Shown: in pieces, positions 6,295 to 12,408 of the stretch
How positions within the stretch are numbered: position 1 is the stretch's first letter
Layout: each line of letters starts with the position of its first letter
NCBI GenBank assembly: GCA_964641715.1
Contig: CAZXMB010000090.1
Span: 1-12,408 of the forward strand
Source: CAZXMB01 sp964641715
GTDB lineage: Bacteria > Desulfobacterota > BSN033 > UBA1163
Reading direction: 5' to 3'
Length of the DNA: 12,408 nt
Notes under the pieces: model-generated
Seen by the model: the letters and a program-made list of their open reading frames with translations, nothing else
Told to the model about the DNA's origin: nothing
Database searches by the model: none
Program-made: the position numbers and the translations under genes

Positions 6295-9200
6295 AACACC
6301 TCTCTCCAGGACTTTGTTCTCGATGTGGGCCATCCCTTGAATCGAATCCGGATGATATCCTTAGCGCTTACGCTTGAGGAGACATAGATATTCCCGTTGG
6401 TCACCACAGGAGAACCCGGGATCCCAGCTCCCAGGGAGACATATTCTGATACGGGTTGCGGATTCCCATATTCATCAAGGGTAACAAGACCAGCCACTCC
6501 TCCTAAGGTCGTTCCATTCGATATCTTCAATCCGTAAAGCCTTCCTTCGCCTGCTCCACAAAATTCACTGGAGAGTGTATAGAGCCATGAGGTGAAGTAA
6601 ACCACATAGTTGGCAACGACCGGTGTGGAGAGTATTTTCTGGCCGGTTAAGACCTTGGGCCAACTTGAACCCGGAATGATCCTTCCCGTCCCATTATCAT
6701 CCCAGATCTCCCAGAAATAGTTGTCCGTATTGGTTAAGAGGTTGAGTTCTTCTCCTGTTCCAAAGAAGACGAGGATCTTTCCTTCATCATTCTTTGCCAC
6801 TGCGGGTGAATAGAAGATGGGTTTCCTCTGTCCTCCCGTTGGCGTAAAGAGCGGAATGCATACCCAGTTGGCTTTATTGGGGTCCCTTACATCCACTCTC
6901 CACATGGTCCCATCAGTATCGCCAAAGTAAATATAATCCACCAAACCATCCCCATTGGCATCAAAGGCGATGGGACTGCACGGGATATCATTGGTGGGGT
7001 TTCCGATACTCTCAAAGGACTTAAGGGTTGTCCCTGTCTCAATATCTACAATATAGAAGGCATTTCCCTTATTGTTAGCGGGCGAATAACCTCCTGTAAT
7101 AAAGGCCACATACTTGATCGTGCCTCCATCATTGACCTTCCCGATATCAGGTTTTGCCCATGCATCTCCCAGCTTCGATTCTGTCCAGTGCCACAGGATC
7201 CTTGGATATTGGGGGCCAAAGCCATAACCATCCGGATTGGTCACATCCACAGCAAAGTAGAAAGGACCTCCATCCCTTTGACCGGTGATGATGACTGTCC
7301 TCCACTTCTGCCAGTCCTCTGGAGGGTTGAGGGTTCTGAAGTAGACATCATAGGCCTTTGGACTACCGTCCACATAATAGCCATGCTCTGAATTGAGCTT
7401 CCTCACCTTTCCGAGATGAGGTTTGTCCGTAAGACTGGGATGGATCGGAAGGATGGCAACCTGTTCTCTTCCATCGGTCAAGGGAGCGGTCTTCGTATTC
7501 TTAAATCCATGAAGCATCCCGTCATTTGCCCCCACATAGACCATCTGTGTCCTGTTCTTATAATTTTGGTAAAAGGTGATGTAGTTATTCTCATTCGTAA
7601 AGAAGGGAGGGGAACCGATCACTACCGGTGTGGAGTGGTAGATATCTCCCAATTTCCAGCCCACACCCAGCTCCACCGGCCTGTATCCTTTATGGAAAGG
7701 AGGAGCATGAACACCCCCCACGGTCCGGTCATCGAAATTGGGGTCCAGGGTGTAACCGATGATCGTCTGTGCATCCTCGTCATCCTTATCCCCATCTCCA
7801 TTGATATCCTCATTCCTGGGACTCGGATAGACCAAAGGCCAGAGGTTGGAGTTATTGATCTGAAACTCTTCTTTTGATGGATTGAGCAAATCATCCTTCC
7901 ATGTCCAGATCGTTCCTCTCCCGAAAAGAGTATTTCTGGCTCCACCATCCCAGGCATAAGGCTGGACCACTTCCCCTGAGGATTGATTGATATCGTACGT
8001 CCAAAGATGACCCTTCCAGGAATTGTCAGCCGTAATATCGAAGAAGCCCTTGAAGATCCGGTCTCCTGATTTCGTCATCACAGGATTGGATCGTCCATAG
8101 GTGGAACCCACGATCGCCTGGAAGATCGCCTTCAGGGCATCCTTCAGTGAAGCGAGGTCTGTTGCAAAATAGGCCTGGTAAGTCCCCCCGGAACTGGCAA
8201 TGTTATTCAGAGTCTGGTTCCCCTGGACATCTGTTCCGAATCCGATTACAAAGGTCTTGACATTGGTGGCCAATAGATTGGCCGCTTCGGTCGGTCCACC
8301 GCTATAGTCCGGAGTCCCGCCTCCGCCTGAAGGGCAGAGGGTTCCGGAGGGCAGACACCTTGCACTCTCCAGACCATCGGTCAGAAGGATGACATAATTC
8401 CCGCGGCACTGGACTCCCTGGGCCGTTGCCTGACTCGGTGGATCGCCTCCATTGTAGTTGTAGATATAATCATAGAAATAGAGCTGGGCGGATTTTAGAG
8501 AATCGGCAAGAGGGGTATGGAAGGATTCGGCGGTATTCGATGTCATTCCGGTCTTTGCGTAATTCGAATGGAGGGGGAGCTTTGTCCAGTATCTTCCTGA
8601 CTCTGGGCTCATCACAGGGGTCAGATCGAGGAATGTTATGACCTGATCCTTAATCGCACTCCGGATGGCGGGATTGAACCCCACATCCTTATCGTCCGGG
8701 AAGTTGATGAAGAACCAGTGATTATTGAATGTGCCCGGATTGTTGTTCACATTATTCAGATCATCATCCGAAGGATAGAAAAAATCCCCTGGCTGTGATT
8801 GAATGGACCACTGGTAATTACAACCCGGATCTCCCGGTGGACAGTTCCCGACAGTCTTAAAATAGCTCCAGATATGGGGCCGGCTCGGTCCCAAGGTGGT
8901 GAGGTATTTGTAATCGGAATACTCATAACAGGTCATGCCGGTTGCGTTGACCGCTCCATTGGGAGTGGGGAAATCAGGAGGGCCAGCGAGATACCATCTC
9001 GAATATTGGTTATTCGGATTCGGATCCCCCAGATTGTCTGAGCCATACTCCGCCGAACAGGTGGCCGAGTTGAACTGTATCCAGGTCCATTCCTTAGCCC
9101 AATAATCCCAGCCCGTTTCGGTAAATGGGCCTTTACATTCCCAGTAAGTCGGGTCGGCATCATAATTGGCATCTCCGGGCCAGTAGGTAATATAACCGTC

Positions 9201-10016
9201 TCCCCAGTTTAATGGAAATTCAGCAGTGCAGACAATAGGACCACTGGTCGCATACCATTTCGATTTCCAGACAATGGAATAATGTTCATGCCAATCCGTC
9301 CGGTAGCTGAAAGTATATTCATTATATTCCGCATTATAGGTGATACTGTAAACGGTATGTCTCATATTGGCGGAATAGGTCCCGGGTGGAAAAGGAGGGG
9401 GTTCATTGACGCCATTATTATTGAGAGAGTTCGTAGTCGTATGAGGGATAAAGAATTCATAACCCACGCTGACACCTGTATGCGTGGTATTGTTATAATC
9501 TTTGAAGCTATTCGGCTCCTTACTCTTCACACTCCAGGAATGCCTGTCCCAGTAAAATTTCCAGTAACGTTTGTCCCAACGATACCAGGTCTGTCTATAA
9601 TAATGCCTGTTTCTCCAATAATATCCTCTTCTGATTTCGGTCTTCACCTGAGCATAGGTCGAGAACCCGAGGTTGACCTTATCCTTTACCACATCTTCCA
9701 TTATCTCTTTTAAGGCGAGTTTGGCAAGGTAGAGTTTGCTCGAAGGATGATTGGCTCCCCCTTCGAAATTATAGACGGTATAACCCGAATCGCAGGGGGG
9801 TGCGCCCCCGTTGGTCGTCTGAATCCTTCCGAATGTATCCACGCAGACATTCCCGGAATTGGCATCTGCCCCGTCGGGTTTCTTGCCCATCGAACTGGAG
9901 GTGTCGAAGATGATCATCACGTTTGGGGTTTTCACCTGGAATAAATCCTCCTGAGCATATCCCGGAAGAGGAATGAAGACCATCAGGAATAAGGCATATA
10001 GGATAAATTTTTTCAT
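6291..10016 (-). CDS. pilY1: PilY1-type pilus-tip adhesin, cassette 1
   Basis: A complete PilY1 of 1241 residues, near the family's usual size. A signal peptide (cleavage near GYA/QED, 21/22) is followed by a von Willebrand A domain with MIDAS residues DTSSS (38-42), T501 and D547. A roughly 330-residue insert within this domain is rich in Trp, Tyr and Cys, including an extreme aromatic-basic tract at 130-161. A textbook EF-hand loop occupies 737-748 (D737, N739, D741, D743, D745, D748). The C-terminal propeller (about 640-1200) contains D1019-x-N1021-x-D1023-x-x-x-D1027, matching the calcium site known in Pseudomonas PilY1. The protein should be exported and act at the pilus tip in adhesion, surface sensing and antagonising retraction. 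AAGGAG precedes the ATG by 7 bases; it follows pilX1 by 20 bases. Confidence 0.95.
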   Translation of the reverse strand: MKKFILYALFLMVFIPLPGYAQEDLFQVKTPNVMIIFDTSSSMGKKPDGADANSGNVCVDTFGRIQTTNGGAPPCDSGYTVYNFEGGANHPSSKLYLAKLALKEIMEDVVKDKVNLGFSTYAQVKTEIRRGYYWRNRHYYRQTWYRWDKRYWKFYWDRHSWSVKSKEPNSFKDYNNTTHTGVSVGYEFFIPHTTTNSLNNNGVNEPPPFPPGTYSANMRHTVYSITYNAEYNEYTFSYRTDWHEHYSIVWKSKWYATSGPIVCTAEFPLNWGDGYITYWPGDANYDADPTYWECKGPFTETGWDYWAKEWTWIQFNSATCSAEYGSDNLGDPNPNNQYSRWYLAGPPDFPTPNGAVNATGMTCYEYSDYKYLTTLGPSRPHIWSYFKTVGNCPPGDPGCNYQWSIQSQPGDFFYPSDDDLNNVNNNPGTFNNHWFFINFPDDKDVGFNPAIRSAIKDQVITFLDLTPVMSPESGRYWTKLPLHSNYAKTGMTSNTAESFHTPLADSLKSAQLYFYDYIYNYNGGDPPSQATAQGVQCRGNYVILLTDGLESARCLPSGTLCPSGGGGTPDYSGGPTEAANLLATNVKTFVIGFGTDVQGNQTLNNIASSGGTYQAYFATDLASLKDALKAIFQAIVGSTYGRSNPVMTKSGDRIFKGFFDITADNSWKGHLWTYDINQSSGEVVQPYAWDGGARNTLFGRGTIWTWKDDLLNPSKEEFQINNSNLWPLVYPSPRNEDINGDGDKDDEDAQTIIGYTLDPNFDDRTVGGVHAPPFHKGYRPVELGVGWKLGDIYHSTPVVIGSPPFFTNENNYITFYQNYKNRTQMVYVGANDGMLHGFKNTKTAPLTDGREQVAILPIHPSLTDKPHLGKVRKLNSEHGYYVDGSPKAYDVYFRTLNPPEDWQKWRTVIITGQRDGGPFYFAVDVTNPDGYGFGPQYPRILWHWTESKLGDAWAKPDIGKVNDGGTIKYVAFITGGYSPANNKGNAFYIVDIETGTTLKSFESIGNPTNDIPCSPIAFDANGDGLVDYIYFGDTDGTMWRVDVRDPNKANWVCIPLFTPTGGQRKPIFYSPAVAKNDEGKILVFFGTGEELNLLTNTDNYFWEIWDDNGTGRIIPGSSWPKVLTGQKILSTPVVANYVVYFTSWLYTLSSEFCGAGEGRLYGLKISNGTTLGGVAGLVTLDEYGNPQPVSEYVSLGAGIPGSPVVTNGNIYVSSSVSAKDIIRIRFKGWPTSRTKSWREVF

Positions 10017-10036
10017 TATCTTTCTCCTTTATCTCC

Positions 10037-10498
10037 TCAGTTATACTTCCTTGATTCTGCAACATTTCCACCTCCGCCCGGATAGATCTCCATAATTGAT
10101 TCGACAGTAACCCTTCCGGCGGTGGGAAAACTCGGGGCCACTCCCTCCGAGTTGATCCTGAAAGTTTGATAAGGAATGCCACCTCTTTCCTTAATGCCAA
10201 TTTGATTGTAGGTCACATTGTAGGTGATGTTGAAGGGACTCCCCGGAAGGGTCTGGGTGTTAAAAGTGGTGATCCCCTGTAGGATTTCATAATTATTCTG
10301 AGCCCTTATCCGGAAGTCCTCGAGCCCACCATCGGCACCGTAAAAAGCAGTATTGTAGATTCTCTGATTTCCCGAAATACTCGTCTCAAAGGTGGTGGTT
10401 GTGACCGCATTGATTCCAACAACAGTGAGAATCAAAAGCATGACCAGGGCAATCACGAGAGCCATTCCTCTTTGATTCTTTAAACTATCTTTTTCCAT
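10037..10498 (-). CDS. pilX: PilX-family minor pilin, cassette 1
   Basis: A 153-residue minor prepilin. The leader MEKDSLKNQRG is cleaved after Gly11, giving mature MALVIALVMLLILTVVGINA with Ile rather than Glu at position 5. The post-helix motif NTAFYGADGGLEDFR matches the PilX family. I chose the ATG at 10498 rather than the ATG at 10504, because AAGAGG directly abuts the upstream one (no spacing) but lies 6 bases before the downstream one. It is separated from pilW1 by 134 bases filled with palindromic repeats, unlike the 9-base spacing in cassette 2, so the pilX1-pilY1 end of the operon may be expressed at a different level. Function as for other PilX proteins: part of the minor-pilin tip complex. 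Confidence 0.9.
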   Translation of the reverse strand: MEKDSLKNQRGMALVIALVMLLILTVVGINAVTTTTFETSISGNQRIYNTAFYGADGGLEDFRIRAQNNYEILQGITTFNTQTLPGSPFNITYNVTYNQIGIKERGGIPYQTFRINSEGVAPSFPTAGRVTVESIMEIYPGGGGNVAESRKYN

Positions 10499-10530
10499 CG
10501 GCATCCTCTTAATATCAGATTGTCACGTCT

Positions 10531-10618
10531 GCTTGTCCCGCCTTCACCGAAGCGGCGTCGGGCAGGCGGGCGTAACGCACTTTGGCATGCTGGTACGCCC
10601 TTTCGGCTCGCAATGAGC
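10531..10618. repeat. GC-rich palindromic repeat block between pilW1 and pilX1
   Basis: Two nested-loop inverted repeats: CCCGCC (10537-10542) with GGCGGG (10565-10570), and GGGCGTA (10568-10574) with TACGCCC (10594-10600); a small GCTC/GAGC pair follows at 10606-10618. The block fills most of the 134-base pilW1-pilX1 spacer and shares CGGGCAGGCG with the riboswitch insertion. It has no T-run and no gene. It resembles REP-type intergenic repeats and may stabilise the upstream mRNA or attenuate pilX1-pilY1 expression. Confidence 0.6.
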
Positions 10619-10632
10619 TTTGAGTTAATTAC

Positions 10633-11466
10633 TCAGGGTATCCCCATACTCTTACCCATATTTCTCAGTTGGATACGGGATGTGATCTCCCTTCTTCTAT
10701 ACCCCCCTCCTCCGGTATAAGTAGGATCGGGCTCTTTTGTTCTGGCAACGACGGTAACCTGAATGCTTGCCGTTCTATTGGGAGTGGCTGGTATCCCCCC
10801 GTTCTCATCAAAATACCGGAACTGCAGGCTCTCAATATTATCCGCGAGGGGTTGACCTCCTCCTCCTGTATTCTCATTTCTCCTCAAGACCAAACTCCCA
10901 TCCACAGAATAAGTGACAGCTTGAACCCTGAAGACAAACTGGCCGGCTGGATTCGTCGGAGCCCGGTCTAAAACCAAAACCGCCGTTGTTCCTACAGGCT
11001 GGTTCTGAACAATAAAACTCTCCTCTCCTCCGATTGAGAGATAACCATTGGCCGCCCCATTAAATTCATCCGTTGCATTGCTCAGGGTAATCTGGTTGCC
11101 TGCTGAAGCGGTGACTGTAATGGGATTTCCTGCGGCAGTTCTGACCTGTCGAAAACCACCCACAATGGTGATATTGTCAGCATTCGTCGTTAATACATCT
11201 GCAAATCCATTGACGGGCAATATCCTACTGGTAAAATTACCCGTCCCTTCGTCGTAATAGGCAACCTGCCCGAAGTTCACCATCCTGATTTCCCGCATCA
11301 TCTTATTAATGGCAACCCTCACATTCTGCTGCATCTCCACGACCTGGTCCTGGACCATATAGGAGCGCTGTTGAGTGATAAAAGTTCGATAGATGCCCGC
11401 GATGAGGATGGCACTAATCGCCAAGGCTATCAGCAACTCAATTAAGGTAATTCCCTTTCTGTTCAC
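10633..11466 (-). CDS. pilW: PilW-family minor pilin, cassette 1
   Basis: A 277-residue minor prepilin starting MNRKG/ITLIELLIALAISAILIAGIY: class III leader, cleavage after Gly5, Glu5 in the mature protein. The PilW post-helix segment QQNVRVAINKMMREIRMVNFG is present. The start codon is GTG at 11466, supported by AAGGA 6 bases upstream, which overlaps the pilV1 TAA stop; the corresponding cassette 2 gene uses ATG. The body (about 70-200) is beta-rich with Thr, Asn and Gly and differs strongly from the cassette 2 paralogue, while both ends are conserved. It acts in the pilus-tip priming complex with PilV, PilX and PilY1. Confidence 0.92.
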   Translation of the reverse strand: MNRKGITLIELLIALAISAILIAGIYRTFITQQRSYMVQDQVVEMQQNVRVAINKMMREIRMVNFGQVAYYDEGTGNFTSRILPVNGFADVLTTNADNITIVGGFRQVRTAAGNPITVTASAGNQITLSNATDEFNGAANGYLSIGGEESFIVQNQPVGTTAVLVLDRAPTNPAGQFVFRVQAVTYSVDGSLVLRRNENTGGGGQPLADNIESLQFRYFDENGGIPATPNRTASIQVTVVARTKEPDPTYTGGGGYRRREITSRIQLRNMGKSMGIP

Positions 11467-11475
11467 TTGTCTTCC

Positions 11476-11859
11476 TTAAGGGGATTTTACTGTCGTAAAC
11501 GAAACCGAATGGGCAGAGGGATCTGACCATCTCACCGCCACCTGGATAACTCTGCTATCCGGTAAATCCGGGTGGGCAGTGACTTCATAGACCCTGTTGA
11601 AAGTTGTTCCCCGAATTGCCACAGAACCATCATTATGAATTCCCAAGCTGAAAGTAGCAGTATTAATATTCAGCGGGATGGTTCTCAATTCCTCCAGCCG
11701 GTCCTGGCCGATGATGGAGGCCTGCATGATGTTGTCTGAAAAGTAGTTTCCCCTCATCGAAGTGATCTGCATTCCGGCAATGGCGAGGATGCCTATGGCT
11801 AAAATGATCAGGCCGATGAGAATCTCCATCAATGAAAATCCTCTGCTATTCAATCTCAT
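11476..11859 (-). CDS. pilV: PilV-family minor pilin, cassette 1
   Basis: A 127-residue minor prepilin: MRLNSRG/FSLMEILIGLIILAIGILAIAGMQ, with cleavage after Gly7, Glu5 and the PilV AIAGMQ motif. An in-frame ATG 24 codons upstream (11931) exists, but I reject it: it lies in a palindromic repeat, would give an abnormally long basic leader, and has no ribosome binding site. The ATG at 11859 has AGGAGGT (11868-11874) at 8-base spacing. The protein ends in a beta-strand region with VAVRW...HSVSFTTV, matched by VTVRW...HSISFSTV in the cassette 2 paralogue, so the two are homologous over their full length. Nine bases separate it from pilW1. Membrane, then pilus tip. Confidence 0.93.
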   Translation of the reverse strand: MRLNSRGFSLMEILIGLIILAIGILAIAGMQITSMRGNYFSDNIMQASIIGQDRLEELRTIPLNINTATFSLGIHNDGSVAIRGTTFNRVYEVTAHPDLPDSRVIQVAVRWSDPSAHSVSFTTVKSP

Positions 11860-11888
11860 TTCTTTATACCTCCTAAACAGGAATAATC

Positions 11889-11931
11889 CACGCCTGCGTG
11901 CTGAAACGCCTGCACTCTTGCGTACAGGCAT
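11889..11931. repeat. Palindromic repeat between fimT and pilV1
   Basis: GCCTGCAC (11908-11915) pairs with GTACAGGC (11922-11929) over 8 bp with one G-T wobble and a 6-base loop. An 8-bp direct repeat ACGCCTGC occurs at 11890-11897 and 11906-11913. The block fills the middle of the 85-base fimT-pilV1 spacer. It has no T-run, so it is more likely a dispersed repeat or mRNA-stability hairpin than a terminator. Confidence 0.5.
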
Positions 11932-11944
11932 GAATTGCCCCTGC

Positions 11945-12391
11945 TTATAAGGGCGGGTTGACTGTGATTTTTCCCGTGGCCGTAGTCAGGGTAATGGTTC
12001 TTGAACTTCCTCTATTGTTGGTTAAGGTTAAACTCCCCGTTGAAGCAGTTGAATTGGGATTGAACTGGAAATTGCTTCCGGGTGGAAAGGCAGTGAACTG
12101 GACTCCGGTGGGCAGGGTCTGCTGTATTCCTTCTGTAACCCATCCGCCTGCTGTATTTCGATACTCTATGAGAAAACTACTGGCATCCGGGAATCGAACC
12201 CGATAGTCCAGGTTGATAGAGATCGATTTAATCTGGGCTGTTCTCATGGCTGAAACAACATCTCTCGTTCCACCTCTCAATCGGTAATTAGGTGTCCACG
12301 AACTGATACTCGGGGTAAGTAAAGTGGCTCCTATGGCAATAATGATCATCACTATAATCAGCTCAAGCAGTGTGATTCCCTTTTTATTCAT
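11945..12391 (-). CDS. fimT: FimT/GspH-type minor pseudopilin
   Basis: A 148-residue minor prepilin of the GspH/FimT family. MNKKG/ITLLELIIVMIIIAIGATLL shows the class III leader, cleavage after Gly5 and Glu5. The helix continues into RDVVSAMRTAQIKSISIN, the usual family pattern, and the C-terminus has the GspH-type ending with glycine-spaced beta-strands (GSLTLTNNRGSSRTITLTTATGKITV). The ATG at 12391 is preferred over an in-frame GTG at 12397; GGGGTG overlaps that GTG and gives only a weak ribosome site at short spacing. FimT-like minor pilins take part in pilus priming, and some bind DNA for uptake; no DNA-binding motif can be confirmed here. It is the only fimT for the two cassettes. Only 17 bases lie upstream, so its promoter is outside the window. 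Confidence 0.9.
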   Translation of the reverse strand: MNKKGITLLELIIVMIIIAIGATLLTPSISSWTPNYRLRGGTRDVVSAMRTAQIKSISINLDYRVRFPDASSFLIEYRNTAGGWVTEGIQQTLPTGVQFTAFPPGSNFQFNPNSTASTGSLTLTNNRGSSRTITLTTATGKITVNPPL

Positions 12392-12408
12392 AATCACCCC
12401 AATTTTAC

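Noticed and set aside
7416..7877. Long plus-strand ORF of 153 residues opposite pilY1-1, with similar ones at 9282-9713 and 9769-10200
   Set aside because: These are shadows of pilY1-1 and pilX1 coding sequence, with no ribosome binding sites and unnatural composition.
11860..11931. N-terminal extension of pilV1 by 24 codons from an upstream in-frame ATG
   Set aside because: It reads through a palindromic repeat, gives a leader unlike any prepilin, and a strong AGGAGGT sits just before the internal ATG at 11859.

Overview
The window looks like a chromosomal piece of a Gram-negative bacterium with type IV pili, most likely an uncultivated Desulfobacterota (former Deltaproteobacteria, Geobacter/Syntrophus-like) or a close relative. 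This rests on gene content (FimT-PilV-PilW-PilX-PilY1 minor pilins, a TPR protein), a sigma-54 promoter and a c-di-GMP-I (GEMM-I) riboswitch, a combination known from that group. It is inferred, not proven by a marker gene. A run of exactly 100 N (1564-1663) shows it is a scaffold, probably a metagenome assembly.

Layout. Positions 1-455 are non-coding and hold a probable sigma-70 promoter (240-268) that abuts a MITE-like element (267-429) with 24-bp terminal inverted repeats, two internal hairpins and 8-bp flanking direct repeats. A cytoplasmic TPR protein follows on the plus strand (456-1412). All other genes lie on the minus strand and converge on it, leaving 7 bp between stop codons. Read in the direction of transcription they are cassette 1: fimT (12391-11945), pilV (11859-11476), pilW (11466-10633), pilX (10498-10037), pilY1 (10016-6291); a regulatory interval (6290-5898); then cassette 2: pilV (5897-5535), pilW (5525-4692), pilX (4682-4251), pilY1 (4239-1420, with the gap inside). 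Cassette 2 repeats cassette 1 gene for gene except that it lacks fimT. The paralogues are clearly diverged.

Function. The four kinds of minor prepilin would be cleaved by a prepilin peptidase encoded elsewhere and would prime pilus assembly. PilY1 would sit at the pilus tip as a large secreted adhesin or mechanosensor with an N-terminal von Willebrand A domain and a C-terminal calcium-binding propeller. Two full sets suggest two alternative tip complexes.

The most interesting part is the interval between the cassettes. It holds, in order, a full-consensus sigma-54 promoter (6146-6131), a c-di-GMP-I riboswitch aptamer (6110-5981), and a strong intrinsic terminator (5971-5918) ending 10 bases before the pilV2 ribosome binding site. 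The 3' strand of the aptamer can pair over 12 bases with the terminator's 3' arm, which suggests a transcription-attenuation switch. The aptamer is split by about 54 nt of GC-rich palindromic sequence, exactly between the bases corresponding to C46 and A47 of the Vibrio Vc2 aptamer, at the ligand-binding core. Related GC-rich palindromes also lie between fimT and pilV1 and between pilW1 and pilX1. One of the two pilus-tip sets thus appears to be under RpoN plus c-di-GMP control, by a riboswitch that a repeat may have broken or remodelled.
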